DNA of 64,000 nt from an uncultured Desulfofustis sp. (GTDB lineage Bacteria; Desulfobacterota; Desulfobulbia; Desulfobulbales; Desulfocapsaceae), in NCBI GenBank assembly GCA_905479735.1, contig CAJQNS010000101.1, positions 1 through 64,000 of the forward strand, in the 5' to 3' direction. The position numbers and the translations under genes were made by a program. The notes below the pieces were generated by a model. It had not been told where the DNA came from and did no database searches. It saw nothing but the letters and a program-made list of their open reading frames with translations. Below, piece by piece: positions 9,291-19,676 of the stretch (its first letter is position 1; every line of letters starts with the position of its first letter).

Positions 9291-10229
9291 TCAGACGAAC
9301 AAAGAACTCACCGAATCTTCGTTATGAATTCGTCGAATGGCTTCGGCGAGTAAAGATGAAACGGACAATACTTTAATTTTCCCACACTCCCTGGCATTTT
9401 CACGCAGCGGTATCGTATTGGTGACCACCAGCGATTTGATCGCCGAACTGTTCAGCCTGTCCACCGCCGGCCCCGAAAGCACGCCATGGGAGCAGCAGGC
9501 ATGCACCTCTTTGGCCCCGTTCTCAAGAAGAGTATCGGCTCCGTGGCAGAGGGTCCCGGCAGTATCGACCATGTCATCCATCAGAATGGCGATTTTCCCT
9601 TTAACATCGCCGATGACATGCATCGCCTCGCTGTGATTGGGGCGATCCCTTCTTTTATCTATAATTGCCAGACCACAGTTGAGCCTTTTGGCAAACGCTC
9701 TGGTTCTCTCTACTCCCCCGGCATCCGGTGAGATCATAATGAAATCGTCAAAATTTTCCCTGATGTGATCAATCAGCACGGGGGCAGCATAGAGATGGTC
9801 CACTGGAATGTTGAAAAATCCCTGAATCTGGCCGGCGTGGAGGTCCATACAAAGAACCCTCCTGACGCCTACCGCCATGAGCATCTCGGCGACCACTTTG
9901 GCAGAGATGGGTACCCTCGGAGCCACTTTCCGATCCTGCCTGGCATAGCCGTAATAAGGAAGGACAGCGGTGATTCGTCGAGCTGATGCCCTCCTCATCG
10001 CGTCGGCCATAATCACCAGCTCCATAAGGTGATCATTGACCGGTGTGCAGGTAGGTTGGACAATGAAGGCATCGGTGCCCCGGACGTTTTCCCGGATTTC
10101 AACGAAAATCTCACCATCGCTGAATTTCCTGACATCAGCCCTGGAAACCTCCAAGCCAAGGTGTTCCGCAATCTCTTCCGACATTGCAAAGTTTGCATTG
10201 CCGGAAAATATTTTCATTACGTTGCCCAT
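9291..10229 (-). CDS. prs: Ribose-phosphate pyrophosphokinase
   Basis: Prs makes PRPP from ribose 5-phosphate and ATP, feeding purine, pyrimidine, histidine, tryptophan and NAD synthesis. The 312 residues have the family landmarks: [10 protein letters not shown], the [11 protein letters not shown] segment and the PRPP-binding loop DDMVDTAGT. The start is the ATG at 10229; an alternative ATG four codons later (MKIFSGN) matches some homologues. It is downstream of ispE and tRNA-Gln, 28 bp past the tRNA. Confidence 0.96.
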   Translation of the reverse strand: MGNVMKIFSGNANFAMSEEIAEHLGLEVSRADVRKFSDGEIFVEIRENVRGTDAFIVQPTCTPVNDHLMELVIMADAMRRASARRITAVLPYYGYARQDRKVAPRVPISAKVVAEMLMAVGVRRVLCMDLHAGQIQGFFNIPVDHLYAAPVLIDHIRENFDDFIMISPDAGGVERTRAFAKRLNCGLAIIDKRRDRPNHSEAMHVIGDVKGKIAILMDDMVDTAGTLCHGADTLLENGAKEVHACCSHGVLSGPAVDRLNSSAIKSLVVTNTIPLRENARECGKIKVLSVSSLLAEAIRRIHNEDSVSSLFV

Positions 10230-10257
10230 AGTCTCAAGCCTATGTGATTAAAAGATC

Positions 10258-10333
10258 TGGCTGGGGCGGTAGGACTCGAACCTACGAATGCCGGGATCAA
10301 AACCCGGTGCCTTGGCCACTTGGCTACGCCCCA
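10258..10333 (-). tRNA. tRNA-Gln (anticodon UUG), CCA encoded
   Basis: The minus strand folds into a full cloverleaf: acceptor TGGGGCG with CGCCCCA, anticodon stem CCGGG/CCCGG around loop TTTTGAT (anticodon TTG), and T arm GTAGG-TTCGAGT-CCTAC. The discriminator G and a genomic CCA follow (10258-10261). TTG with the U-rich acceptor end identifies glutamine. Its first ten bases are also the last bases of ispE, including its stop codon. Confidence 0.97.
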
Positions 10334-11199
10334 CCGATAGCTTTTGCAGAAATTATTCTGTATCCCGTTTCATTGATGAATTTTCTAGTCAATGAGAGGG
10401 CTGCAGCTTCTGTACTTCTTTCATTTTCAAAAAGACCGAATACTGTCGGTCCGCTTCCTGACATCAGAGCCCCTGCAGCACCCGCTTCCATGAGCAGTTC
10501 CTTGATTTGGGCTATGACCGGATGACGTGTTATGGTTACCGCCTCCAGATCGTTGTGGAGATCCGCTGGGGTAAACACCTGATCATCACTGTTTAGAGAA
10601 CCGGGAAATATAAATTTATCACCTTTTTTTGTCAATCGATAATTATCATATACCCATCTGGTCTCTACCTGAATTCCTGGATTAACCAGCAGGTAATGGT
10701 ACTGATCGACAGTCTTAACGTTGCCCAACTTATCGCCAATTCCGGTGGCCAAGGCTGCTTCGTGAGACGATATGAAGAAAGCGAAATCGGCACCGAGACT
10801 GCAGCCGCAGTCAATGAGTTCCCCTTCTGAAAGAGGAAGCCCACACAGCTCGTTCAACCCCTTGAGAACCGCCGCACCGTCACTGCTGCCCCCCCCCAGA
10901 CCGGCGGCGATTGGAATGCGTTTGCTGAGCTTGATTTTTAAACCGTGTCGACCTTCCCGGTTGCAGGCGAGAAAAAATTTGTGTGCAGCTCTTACAGCCA
11001 GGTTAGATTGGTCAGCGCCAACATCGTCATTATCACAGTCAATCTCTATGACACCGGAATTGTTCAGTTCGAGTTCGATCAGATCGCAGAAGTCAAGCTT
11101 CTGCATCCTCGAGACCAACTCATGATACCCGTCTTCCCTCCTGCCGGTCACATGCAGACTCAAATTCACCTTTGCCGGTGCCGTCAGTTCGGTTTTCAT
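10324..11199 (-). CDS. ispE: 4-diphosphocytidyl-2-C-methyl-D-erythritol kinase
   Basis: IspE phosphorylates CDP-methylerythritol in the MEP pathway to isoprenoids. The 291 residues form a GHMP kinase: N-terminal APAKVNLSLHV, the ATP loop PIAAGLGGGSSDGAA (about 96-110) and the C-terminal GSGPTVFGLF motif. Start is ATG. Its stop codon TAG lies inside tRNA-Gln, sharing 10 bases. ispE-prs adjacency is widespread. Confidence 0.95.
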   Translation of the reverse strand: MKTELTAPAKVNLSLHVTGRREDGYHELVSRMQKLDFCDLIELELNNSGVIEIDCDNDDVGADQSNLAVRAAHKFFLACNREGRHGLKIKLSKRIPIAAGLGGGSSDGAAVLKGLNELCGLPLSEGELIDCGCSLGADFAFFISSHEAALATGIGDKLGNVKTVDQYHYLLVNPGIQVETRWVYDNYRLTKKGDKFIFPGSLNSDDQVFTPADLHNDLEAVTITRHPVIAQIKELLMEAGAAGALMSGSGPTVFGLFENERSTEAAALSLTRKFINETGYRIISAKAIGGA

Positions 11200-11241
11200 T
11201 TCGCTGTTGCTCAGCAGGAACTGAAGAAAGGAACCCAGGAA

Positions 11242-11562
11242 CTATTGTTTGGCGGCATTGACGAATCGGATCTTTACATCATAGAGGATGTTGCGCATCA
11301 ATTCCGACTCTTCTTCCGTCAGGTTGCCTTTTGTCTTCTGCTCGAGAACCACCAGTGTATCGATGGCATGTCTGGCCAGATCAAGGTTGACAAACCTTTC
11401 GCCGCTTTCCGGGTCCGGCAGTTCACCCAAGTGATAGAGTACCGAAGTGTTGAGTGACATTACGAAAGTCGAAAAAGTGACCTCGGGCATCACGCAGCGC
11501 CCTTCTTTGTCCGGTACCTCTCCTTCGCCGCAGACCTTGCTGCTGGTATTTTCTTCAGCCAT
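11242..11562 (-). CDS. DUF1844 domain protein
   Basis: The 106 residues match the DUF1844 family, with the core PEVTFSTFVMSLNTSVLYHLGELPDP pattern (split here into its recognisable parts VTFSTFVMSL and YHLGE), then a helical C-terminal half (TEEESELMRNILYDVKIRFV). Homologues are small cytosolic proteins of unknown function, common in Desulfobacterota and Planctomycetes, often near ispE or serA-like genes. The N-terminal extension here contains two Cys (C11 and C23). Start is ATG. It lies between serA (48 bp upstream) and ispE. Confidence 0.85.
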   Translation of the reverse strand: MAEENTSSKVCGEGEVPDKEGRCVMPEVTFSTFVMSLNTSVLYHLGELPDPESGERFVNLDLARHAIDTLVVLEQKTKGNLTEEESELMRNILYDVKIRFVNAAKQ

Positions 11563-11610
11563 TTTTATTCCTCTGCTGTCCGGGTCTACCCCGGCGATGC
11601 TTAAATTATG

Positions 11611-13194
11611 CTATAGATCGAAACTTTGGGCGCCGTTGATGTTGTCAAGTGCCCGAACCCGTTCCAGCACTTCGGCTGAAATCAACTGATCGGTGCCCAG
11701 AAAGATAATATTCTGTCTGCTCTCTATTTCCCGCCCCACAGTCATCCTGGAAATATTCACAGCGCACTTACCCAACTCGGTGCCCAAGGCTCCGATGACC
11801 CCTGGCACATCGTTGTTATAGACTAATAACATCGGCCCGGAGGGCAAGGCTTCCAGCCTAAAATTATTCAATCTCACCAGGCGGGGCTCATTCTTGCCGA
11901 AAACGGTGCCGACCAAAACGATATCATCGGAGTCTGTGGAGACCCTTATGGAGAGCGTATTGATAAAATCTGAAGTTTTATCGGTTCGTGATTCGACAAT
12001 TTTTATACCCCGGTCCCTGGCAATTATGGGGGCATTCACATAATTTACGGCATCCTTCAAGATAGGGGTGAAAAGCCCTTTGAGAAAAGCCACGGTAATT
12101 GAATTTGTGTCCAGCTCCGCCAGGTTCCCGCCATACTCGATGGCGATTTCCTGGATCCCCCCCTTGGCAAGCTGCATGTGCATAATGCCGAGCATTTCCC
12201 CAAGAGTGATATAAGGGCCAACCTGGGCCAGAACATCGTCACTGACCGAGGGCACGTTGACCGCATTGGTTACCGTTCCTTTTTTCAGATAATCGGCCAC
12301 CTGCTCAGCTATCGCCACTGCCACGTTCTCCTGAGCCTCGCTGGTTGAGGCACCGAGATGGGGAGTGCAGATAAAATTGTCCAGGCCCAGCAGCGGACAA
12401 TTTTCAGGGGTCGTTGGTTCCTGGGCGAACACGTCCAGTGCGGCACCACCGATCTTGCTATCTTTTAAGGCCTCATAGAGAGCGACTTCGTCACAGACGC
12501 CTCCGCGGGCGCAGTCGACGAACATGGCATCAGGCTTCATGTTGTCAAAAAACTCTGTGGATACCAGATTTTTTGTCTCCTTGGTCAACGGTACGTGAAC
12601 GGAGATAACGTCGCTCCTCCTGGCCAGCTCGATCAGATCAACCAGTTCGACTCCCAGTTTTTCAGCCACCTCTTTGGGCATATGTGGGTCAAAAGCGATG
12701 GTTTTCATCTTTAATCCCTGGGCCCGGCTCGCGGCAATGCTGCCTATCCGGCCGATGCCGATGACTCCGAAAGTCTTGCCGGTGAGTTCATGGCCCATAA
12801 ATTTTTTCTTTTCCCAACTGCCGGCTTTCATCGAAGCAGTAGCCTGTGGGATATTGCGGGACAGGGACATCATCATGGAGATGGCAAGCTCGGCGGTGGT
12901 GGTGGCATTACCGTCAGGTGCATTCATGACAATAACGCCTTTCTGGCTGGCAGCAGGGACATCAACATTATCCAGGCCGATCCCGGCCCGGCCCACCACT
13001 TTTAAGCGCCCGGCTGATTCCAACAGGTCTTCGGTCACCTTGGTGGCGCTTCTGATGATCAACCCTTCATACTCTCCGATGGCTGCTTTTATCTCATCAG
13101 GGCTCAGTCCTGGTCTGAAATCGACTTCGATACCACCATTTTCTAGAATTTCTACGCCAATCGGAGCAAGATTATCACTTATTAACACTCTCAT
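11611..13194 (-). CDS. serA: D-3-phosphoglycerate dehydrogenase
   Basis: SerA oxidises 3-phosphoglycerate with NAD, the first step of serine synthesis. The 527 residues give the long form: substrate and nucleotide domains (1-310, with GIGRIG at 146-151, the CARGG Arg and the TPHLGAST His), the allosteric substrate-binding domain (about 320-450) and a C-terminal ACT domain (about 455-527). The ATG at 13194 gives MRVLISDNLAPIG, the family start; the frame stays open to an ATG at 13302, but that 36-residue extension is basic and unlike homologues. Feedback inhibition by serine through ACT is likely. Confidence 0.95.
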   Translation of the reverse strand: MRVLISDNLAPIGVEILENGGIEVDFRPGLSPDEIKAAIGEYEGLIIRSATKVTEDLLESAGRLKVVGRAGIGLDNVDVPAASQKGVIVMNAPDGNATTTAELAISMMMSLSRNIPQATASMKAGSWEKKKFMGHELTGKTFGVIGIGRIGSIAASRAQGLKMKTIAFDPHMPKEVAEKLGVELVDLIELARRSDVISVHVPLTKETKNLVSTEFFDNMKPDAMFVDCARGGVCDEVALYEALKDSKIGGAALDVFAQEPTTPENCPLLGLDNFICTPHLGASTSEAQENVAVAIAEQVADYLKKGTVTNAVNVPSVSDDVLAQVGPYITLGEMLGIMHMQLAKGGIQEIAIEYGGNLAELDTNSITVAFLKGLFTPILKDAVNYVNAPIIARDRGIKIVESRTDKTSDFINTLSIRVSTDSDDIVLVGTVFGKNEPRLVRLNNFRLEALPSGPMLLVYNNDVPGVIGALGTELGKCAVNISRMTVGREIESRQNIIFLGTDQLISAEVLERVRALDNINGAQSFDL

Positions 13195-13373
13195 CTGACT
13201 ACTCTGTACCCTCTCAGTTTTTCCCTGTCTTATCAGGATATTGGTGTGTCTCAGAACCCTGCAAACCAGACGGTCCCTCAGTCGCCGGCAGGCGATTGAC
13301 ATAAAAAACAGCGAAGTATACTTACTAAAGCCGAAGAGGACAAGCGCAAAGCACGACCAAAAGACAAATCTGG

Positions 13374-13402
13374 TTGAATAATCGCTGCCAAAACGATATA
13401 AG
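13374..13402 (+). promoter_or_regulatory. Candidate sigma70 promoter for gltX-glnS
   Basis: TTGAAT (13374-13379), a 17-base spacer and TATAAG (13397-13402) make a good sigma70 pattern (4/6 and 5/6 matches). It lies about 130 bases before the gltX ATG, in the 341-bp gap between the divergent serA and gltX genes. The rest of that gap holds no gene; the serA promoter must also be there but I could not place it. Confidence 0.4.
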
Positions 13403-13535
13403 ACCAGCTTGTCGGTTTTCCAGAGGAAGAGAGGGCCACAAAAACGGAAATAAACCGCCCATCTTTTCTATTTGTGCTTATTTCTTTAAAATCACCGCTT
13501 TCGGCTCAATACAGTCAACCAAGAAAGGCTAAAAT

Positions 13536-15023
13536 ATGCAGCAAACCAGATTACGCTTTCCACCCAGCCCCACCGGCTATCTTCACATTGGCGGCGCCAG
13601 GACGGCTCTTTACAATTGGCTCTTCGTAAAGAAGACCGGAGGGAAACTCATCCTGAGAATTGAAGACACCGATGCAGACCGTTCAACGGAAGAATCCATC
13701 GCCGGTATCGTCGAAGGCCTTGAATGGTTGGGTATCGACTGGGATGAAGGCCCCTATTTTCAAACCGATTTCAGTGGAGACCATCGACGTGCCGCCGAGA
13801 AGCTTCTAGAGGAGCGTAAGGCCTACCATTGTTTCTGCAGCAAAGAAGAACTTGAAAAGAAACGAGAAGCAGCCCTCGCCGCCAAACAAAATTTTGGCTA
13901 CGACGGCACCTGCCGACATCTGACCGATGGTGAGGTGGAGGAGAAACAACAGGCAGGACATCCCTCGGTGATCCGTTTCAAAGTTCCGGAACGTGAGGGC
14001 AGAATTGGATACGACGACGAAGTTCTCGGCCGTATCGAGAGTTCCTACGAAGAGATAGACGATTTTGTCATTGTCAGATCCAACGGCAGTCCGCTCTATC
14101 TGCTCTGTAACGTGGTGGATGATATCAGGGACAGGATCAGCCATGTCATCAGAGGACAGGATCACATGACCAATACTGTCAAACAGCTTCTCTTGTACGA
14201 GGCCCTGGAAGCATCGATTCCGGTTTTCGCCCATATCCCCCTGACCCTGGACACCAAGAAAGCCAAGATATCAAAGAGAAGTCATGGTGAGATCGTTGCC
14301 GTGCAATTTTATAAGGAGCACGGTTTTCTCCCCTGGGCTTTCAACAATTTTCTTGTACTGCTGGGCTGGTCTCCGGGTGACGACCGCGAGATCTTTTCCA
14401 GAGAGGAACTGATCGAAGCGTTCAGCCTCGATCGCATAAACAAATCGGCCTCGATTTTCAATTACCGCAAGGGTGATCCAAAATTTTTCACCGACCCCAA
14501 AGCGATCGCCATCAATGAGCATTATCTGCGGACGATCCCAGTCGAAGAACTTGCTCCTCTGGTAAAGGATGTGCTCATCGATTACAACCTCTGGCAGGAC
14601 GACTATGATCATGATCGACACCAATGGTTTCTCGACACCATCGATTTGATAAGAAGCAGGTTTCATGTGCTTACCGATTTCGCCACCCTGGGCAAAGCCT
14701 ATTTTTCAGATCAATATGAAATAGAAGCGAAACCGTTAAACAAGAACCTGCTCAAGCATCCCGGCCTCAAGCAGTGGCTGCCGGAGTTGGCCGATGAATA
14801 TGAAAATCTGACAGATTTTTCTCTGGAACAAACAGAGAGGCTGGCCAGAGCCTGTGCCGAACGAGCTGAAGTAAAACCGGGGGTGATCATCAACGGTATG
14901 CGTACCGTGGTCACCGGTCAACTGGCCGGTCCTTCGATGTTCGATATTCTGGTTACAATAGGTCAGGACAAGGTCGTCTCCCGGCTTAGAAACACCCCGC
15001 AACTCTTTCCCGAAGGCAGCTAA
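13536..15023 (+). CDS. gltX: Glutamyl-tRNA synthetase
   Basis: GltX charges tRNA-Glu. The 495-residue class I enzyme has the HIGH-type motif LHIGGART near the N terminus, a zinc-type Cys set (CFC about 100 residues in, then CRH about 25 residues later) and the KMSKS-type motif KISKRSHG near residue 246, followed by the helical anticodon-binding domain. Start is ATG behind AAGAAAGG. Full length, and glnS follows after one base, so the cell has a dedicated GlnRS and GltX is probably the discriminating form. Confidence 0.95.
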   Translation: MQQTRLRFPPSPTGYLHIGGARTALYNWLFVKKTGGKLILRIEDTDADRSTEESIAGIVEGLEWLGIDWDEGPYFQTDFSGDHRRAAEKLLEERKAYHCFCSKEELEKKREAALAAKQNFGYDGTCRHLTDGEVEEKQQAGHPSVIRFKVPEREGRIGYDDEVLGRIESSYEEIDDFVIVRSNGSPLYLLCNVVDDIRDRISHVIRGQDHMTNTVKQLLLYEALEASIPVFAHIPLTLDTKKAKISKRSHGEIVAVQFYKEHGFLPWAFNNFLVLLGWSPGDDREIFSREELIEAFSLDRINKSASIFNYRKGDPKFFTDPKAIAINEHYLRTIPVEELAPLVKDVLIDYNLWQDDYDHDRHQWFLDTIDLIRSRFHVLTDFATLGKAYFSDQYEIEAKPLNKNLLKHPGLKQWLPELADEYENLTDFSLEQTERLARACAERAEVKPGVIINGMRTVVTGQLAGPSMFDILVTIGQDKVVSRLRNTPQLFPEGS

Positions 15024-15024
15024 A

Positions 15025-16722
15025 ATGAGCACCACATCCGGCAGCACCAGCGCTGACAAACCGCTTGATTTTATTCGGCAGATCGTTGACCAGGATCAGA
15101 AGAGCGGCAAGCATCCGACTCCGGTAACCCGCTTTCCGCCTGAGCCCAATGGGTTCCTGCACATCGGCCATGCCAAGTCTATCTGCCTCAATTTCGGTAT
15201 CAGCAATGAATTCGGCGGTAGATGTCATCTCCGCTTCGATGACACCAATCCCAGCAAAGAAGAAATTGAATATGTTGAGTCCATCAAACAAGATGTAAAA
15301 TGGCTGGGATTTGATTGGCAGGACAATCTTTTCTTTGCCTCTGACTATTTCGATAAGCTCTACGAATTTGCCGAGCAGCTAATCAAACGAGGTAAAGCCT
15401 ATGTTTGTGACCTGTCGGCTGAAGAGATCCGCCGCTACCGCGGTACTCTGACAGAGCCGGGAACAGACAGCCCCTATCGAAACCGCTCTGAGGAGGAAAA
15501 CCTTGAGCTGTTCAGAAAGATGAAGGATGGCGTCTTTGCGGACGGCAGTCGGGTCCTTAGAGCCAAAATCGATATGAGTTCGACGGCTATCGTCATGCGC
15601 GATCCAGTACTCTACAGAATCTTGAAAACTTCCCATCATCGAACTGGAGATAAGTGGTGCATCTACCCGATGTACGATTTTACTCACTGCCTCTCCGATA
15701 TGCTGGAACAGATCAGCCACTCACTTTGCACCCTCGAGTTCCAGGATAACCGGCTGCTTTATGACTGGGTTCTTGATTCCTTAGAAACCCCTTGTCACCC
15801 GCGTCAAATTGAGTTTGCCCGACTCAATTTAACCTACACGGTGATGAGTAAACGTAAATTGCTTCAGCTCGTTGAAGAAAACCATGTTGAGAGCTGGGAC
15901 GATCCAAGGATGCTGACCATCTCAGGGCTCAGGCGGAGAGGCTACACACCGAGGTCGATCAGAAACTTTTGCAACCTCATCGGCATTGGTAAAAAGCAGA
16001 GCTGGATCGACATGGGTGTGTTGGAAAACGCGGTGCGGGATGACTTGAATGAAACAGCCCCCAGAGTCATGGGAGTTATCGAGCCGCTTAAGGTTGTCAT
16101 CGACAATTACCCCGAAGATCAGACCGAGGAGATAAGCGCTCAAAATCACCCACAGAAGCCGGAACTTGGCAGCCGCAGTCTGCCATTCAGCCGGGAGCTC
16201 TATATAGAGAAAAATGACTTTATGGAAGACCCGCCCAGGAAATTTTTTCGGCTGGGCCCGGGTAGAGAAGTTCGGTTGCGCTATGGCTACTACATCACTT
16301 GTGTGTCGTACGAAAAAGACGCAGACGGAAAGGTGACCCTGCTGCACTGCACCTATGATCCGGAGACCAGAGGCGGCAGTTCACCCGACGGCAGAAAAGT
16401 GAAAGGAACTATCCACTGGGTATCGGCGAAACATGCGGTCGATGGTGATATCCACCTCTATGACAGGCTTTTTAACGTCGAACATCCCGATGCAGACAAA
16501 GAGGTTGACTTCAAGTCGCATCTCAATCCCCATTCCAGAGACATCGTCACGGGCTGCAAACTTGAACCTTCTCTGGGCAGCATCGACGCGGGGGTGCAGG
16601 TACAGTTTGAGCGGCAGGGATATTTCTGCCTCGACTCGGTTCTCAGTGGCCCTGGGAAACCGGTATTCAACAGGGTGGTGACGTTGCGGGATTCCTGGGC
16701 ACGGATGAACAAGCAGACCTAG
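15025..16722 (+). CDS. glnS: Glutaminyl-tRNA synthetase
   Basis: GlnS charges tRNA-Gln directly. The 565 residues have [14 protein letters not shown] (HIGH), the class I core, the MSKRKL motif (KMSKS) near residue 275 and the two beta-barrel anticodon domains in the C-terminal third, including the [13 protein letters not shown] segment. The ATG is one base after the gltX stop, so the two form an operon. Its TAG stop is shared in a CTAG palindrome with the stop of the opposing small gene. A GlnRS implies the cell need not use GatCAB for Gln-tRNA. Confidence 0.96.
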   Translation: MSTTSGSTSADKPLDFIRQIVDQDQKSGKHPTPVTRFPPEPNGFLHIGHAKSICLNFGISNEFGGRCHLRFDDTNPSKEEIEYVESIKQDVKWLGFDWQDNLFFASDYFDKLYEFAEQLIKRGKAYVCDLSAEEIRRYRGTLTEPGTDSPYRNRSEEENLELFRKMKDGVFADGSRVLRAKIDMSSTAIVMRDPVLYRILKTSHHRTGDKWCIYPMYDFTHCLSDMLEQISHSLCTLEFQDNRLLYDWVLDSLETPCHPRQIEFARLNLTYTVMSKRKLLQLVEENHVESWDDPRMLTISGLRRRGYTPRSIRNFCNLIGIGKKQSWIDMGVLENAVRDDLNETAPRVMGVIEPLKVVIDNYPEDQTEEISAQNHPQKPELGSRSLPFSRELYIEKNDFMEDPPRKFFRLGPGREVRLRYGYYITCVSYEKDADGKVTLLHCTYDPETRGGSSPDGRKVKGTIHWVSAKHAVDGDIHLYDRLFNVEHPDADKEVDFKSHLNPHSRDIVTGCKLEPSLGSIDAGVQVQFERQGYFCLDSVLSGPGKPVFNRVVTLRDSWARMNKQT

Positions 16723-16988
16723 TAAAAGAGCTTCACGACAAGGTAGATCAACAGCAGCGCTCCAATACCGGCAGTTGCTGAAACCAGGCGAATCATAGCG
16801 GTTGAGAAGCGCGGCTGCATGGATTGATCAGTGCTCAGGTTCAAGGCCGCCAGTTTCTCAAGATTTTCTTCTATGGACTCGTTTCGATTCTTTTCCTGGG
16901 CCTTTGTGATCCGACCCCTCGTGGAGTCTACGGATTTTTTAACGTCCATCACCTGTTCATCGATTTCAGGATCCATGTCGGTCACCAT
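16719..16988 (-). CDS. Small tail-anchored membrane protein, unknown
   Basis: I do not recognise this family. The 89 residues are charged and helical up to about residue 60 (coiled-coil-like, many Glu, Lys and Ser) and end in one hydrophobic helix, about 62-88, with only a Tyr after it, the layout of a tail-anchored protein. Start is ATG at 16988 or the ATG four codons later, which has GAGAAG at better distance. It converges on glnS with a 4-base overlap of the stops and lies 51 bp downstream of the ggt stop's strand neighbour region. A real gene is likely but not certain. Confidence 0.55.
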   Translation of the reverse strand: MVTDMDPEIDEQVMDVKKSVDSTRGRITKAQEKNRNESIEENLEKLAALNLSTDQSMQPRFSTAMIRLVSATAGIGALLLIYLVVKLFY

Positions 16989-17039
16989 CTTCTCATGTGC
17001 ATAATTGATGTTGCTGTTTTCTGGTCAGGCCACAGGAAT

Positions 17040-18566
17040 TCAAACTTCTTCGACGCACCCGCCACGTCTTGAATCGCCGGCCCCGCACTTTCCTGGAATG
17101 ACGGCATGAACGCCGCCGAAATACACGTCTTTTTTTTCCCAGAGATTGATTTTCACCTGGCGCTTGAGCTCTTTCAAAGCCACCTCGGAAAAACCAGGTT
17201 CAACCTGCAGTATCTCACCATCCCAATATAGGCGTGGTGCTTCAACTGCCGTCTTGAGAGGACGTTTGAAGTCGACTACCTGGCTCATCACTTGACTTAC
17301 GGCTGTTCGTATCCGCTTCGAGCCGCCGCTGCCGATGACCAGCCGGATCTCATCATCTTTAACCAGCAGGGAGGGCGACATCATCGAACCGACCCGCAGA
17401 CCGGAGGGGCTTGAATAGAAACCATCCGGGTGGAGATCATCCTCCCCCATCATGTTGTTCATCATGATACCGGTTCCCGGAGCAAAGTAGCCTGAGCCCT
17501 CGCCATTGGAGAAGGTCATCGCCGCACAGTTCCCGAATTTGTCGGCAATACTGATATGGGTGGTTCCCCTGCTGAACATGCGGATCTTTTCAACAGAGCC
17601 GGTCGACACTTCCTCATTTCCCATGAAGGCCTGAAGTTGAGCAGGAGTAGTAACTCCCAGAGCTCGTATCTTCTCGACCTCACGCATCAGGGTAACGGTT
17701 CGGAGCACTTGTCCAGCATCCCCCCACTCTCCGGAATAAGGTCCAGCTTTCTGAAGCAGGCCAATGGACAGACCGATAAGCGTGCCGCCGACCGAAGGCT
17801 CCGGAGAGGTGAGCAATTCACACCCCCGATAAGGTATTTTCAATGGCGCCCGCTCATGCACCTGATAATTTGCCAGGTCTTCTCTGGTCAGCCAGCCCCC
17901 GCCTTCTCTCATCTCACGGTCTATGGCGGCGGCTACCTCACCATGGTAAAAACTCTCACCCTGGTCATTGGCGACGAGGTCGAGGAACTCGGCGCAGTAT
18001 GAATTTTTCAGGGCATCGCCCTGCTGCTTATACTTCCCCCCAGGTTCATAAAGCTCACGCCCTAGGGCCTTCAAGGTCATGATGGGATAGAGAAGTTTAA
18101 GAAAAACTCCCTGCTGCTCGTTGATCGGGTGACTCACGGCAAATTTTCTGGCAGGCTGAAGCACCTCACCAAGACTCATCCGTCCCAGGCGCTTTTGTAT
18201 GTGAATCAAACCTTTCAAAGTTCCCGGTACGGCAACTGCCCCGAGACCGATATTGAAATCCTGGTCAGATCCCAAGAAGTTTACCGTGATAGGAAAAAAA
18301 TCGGTGTCTTCCAGACTGATCTCCCGCCCCAGACCTGGAGTATCAACAAAAAAATCGAAAAACAGATTCTGCCCTGATGACTCGCTGTGACCAATCAGAA
18401 AACCTCCGCCGCCCAGACTGGTAAGAGCAGACTCGACAACCGCCGAGGTAAACCCGGCAGCAACCATGGCATCGAAGGCATTACCACCTTCCTTTAAGAT
18501 TTCCGCCGCCGTCTGGCTCACCAGCTTATGTCCCGAGGCGACGATCGACTTTTCATATTTGCTCAT
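17040..18566 (-). CDS. ggt: Gamma-glutamyltransferase family protein, no signal peptide
   Basis: Family members split or transfer gamma-glutamyl groups. The 508-residue precursor has the N-terminal nucleophile site GTTHISIAD near residue 334, where self-cleavage gives the two subunits, and the C-terminal GSGGSKRIRT loop. Unlike E. coli Ggt there is no signal peptide, so it should act in the cytoplasm. The ATG at 18566 has AAGGAG 8 bases before it; a TTG two codons earlier is less likely. It overlaps the GCS2-type ligase gene by 4 bases (ATGA), tying gamma-glutamyl transfer to a gamma-glutamyl ligase. The substrate is unknown. Confidence 0.88.
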   Translation of the reverse strand: MSKYEKSIVASGHKLVSQTAAEILKEGGNAFDAMVAAGFTSAVVESALTSLGGGGFLIGHSESSGQNLFFDFFVDTPGLGREISLEDTDFFPITVNFLGSDQDFNIGLGAVAVPGTLKGLIHIQKRLGRMSLGEVLQPARKFAVSHPINEQQGVFLKLLYPIMTLKALGRELYEPGGKYKQQGDALKNSYCAEFLDLVANDQGESFYHGEVAAAIDREMREGGGWLTREDLANYQVHERAPLKIPYRGCELLTSPEPSVGGTLIGLSIGLLQKAGPYSGEWGDAGQVLRTVTLMREVEKIRALGVTTPAQLQAFMGNEEVSTGSVEKIRMFSRGTTHISIADKFGNCAAMTFSNGEGSGYFAPGTGIMMNNMMGEDDLHPDGFYSSPSGLRVGSMMSPSLLVKDDEIRLVIGSGGSKRIRTAVSQVMSQVVDFKRPLKTAVEAPRLYWDGEILQVEPGFSEVALKELKRQVKINLWEKKDVYFGGVHAVIPGKCGAGDSRRGGCVEEV

Positions 18567-19669
18567 TGCCAAAACTCCTTCTGGACATCCCGGACAACCT
18601 GATGGAAATCGTTGCTATTATCATAAATTCGACGCATTTGATCGGCTCCGGTTCCTCCTGAAATTATTGAATCGAGATTATCCAGGTAGGATTCACCTCC
18701 ACGTTTGGAGGCGTAAGAGGCCGTTTTGCTTTTCAGTATCATTGCCGCCAACCTGAATTTCATTGGCTGGTCTCCGAGAAGACCTGTGGGATCAACAAAT
18801 CTCCCTTCAAGGCCGTACCGCGCTGCCTGCCACTTATTGGCCTTCAACAGATATGGATTCAAGGGATTCGACGTTTTCGCTTCCTCGATAAGCCAGACCA
18901 CACTACTCTGAATCAGAGCCACCAAGGCCAGGATCGAGGTGAATTTGACAGGTAGATCGCAGACACGAACTTCAATGGTGCCGAGTTCAGGGTTTGGCCT
19001 TGTGTCCCACCACAAATCACGAAATCCCTGAATCACACCATATTTTTTCAACCTTTCAATCTCTTCAATGAAGTGCTGCCAATCTTTCATGTACTCGTAA
19101 ATGCCTGCCAGGGGCAGTACCTCGAAAAGTTTCGTACGATACGACATTAGACCGGTATCCTTTCCCTGGTAAAAAGGAGAGGAGCAGGACAGGGTAAGAA
19201 ACAGTGGAAGGAAGGCCTGAATGAGGTTACAGACCCTGATCGCCGTCTCGCCGTCCGGCATGCCGATATGGACGTGCAGGCCCTGTGATATAAACCTCCG
19301 ACCGATGATCTGCAATTCCTGCATGATCTTTTCATAGCGCTCATTTTGACTCAGCTCCTGGTCGGCAGCCCGGGCGAAAGGATGCAGACTGGCAGCATAA
19401 AGGAGAAAATCGTTGTCAATGGCCAGTTCCTCGGCCAGAGCGCAAGTCTGCAGGAGGTCATTCTCAACATCGCGGAGATTACTACAAATGCCGGTCTGTA
19501 TTTCCAGAATCGATTTAATAAATTCCAGAGACAGCCGTGGGCGCAAAATCTTTGGCGCCTGGTCGAGCAGCAAGGGGGCGAAGGGGACGAGATTAAGGTC
19601 CTTATTGTCAAGAATCTGAAATTCTATCTCGACCCCAAGGGTGTAGGAACTGCTCGATATAAACTCCAT
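18563..19669 (-). CDS. GCS2-family (YbdK-type) glutamate-cysteine ligase-like protein
   Basis: The family joins an amino compound to the gamma-carboxyl of glutamate using ATP. The 368 residues begin LGVEIEFQILD, the metal-binding E-x-E strand, then show HPFAR, GLHVHIGMPD (a GCS2 hallmark) and a WDTRPNPELGTIEVRVCD segment. E. coli YbdK has weak glutamate-cysteine ligase activity, so the amine substrate here is open. ATG start, 7 bp after the M20 gene; its stop overlaps ggt by 4 bases. These tight links suggest one transcript. Confidence 0.9.
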   Translation of the reverse strand: MEFISSSSYTLGVEIEFQILDNKDLNLVPFAPLLLDQAPKILRPRLSLEFIKSILEIQTGICSNLRDVENDLLQTCALAEELAIDNDFLLYAASLHPFARAADQELSQNERYEKIMQELQIIGRRFISQGLHVHIGMPDGETAIRVCNLIQAFLPLFLTLSCSSPFYQGKDTGLMSYRTKLFEVLPLAGIYEYMKDWQHFIEEIERLKKYGVIQGFRDLWWDTRPNPELGTIEVRVCDLPVKFTSILALVALIQSSVVWLIEEAKTSNPLNPYLLKANKWQAARYGLEGRFVDPTGLLGDQPMKFRLAAMILKSKTASYASKRGGESYLDNLDSIISGGTGADQMRRIYDNSNDFHQVVRDVQKEFWQ

Positions 19670-19676
19670 TGTAAAT

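Noticed and set aside
10258-10333. A tRNA pseudogene or attachment site for an integrated element
   Set aside because: The tRNA is complete with encoded CCA, and no integrase or direct repeat of its 3' end was seen nearby.
11611-13302. serA starting at the upstream ATG (13302)
   Set aside because: The extra 36 residues are basic and unlike the family, whose start matches the ATG at 13194.
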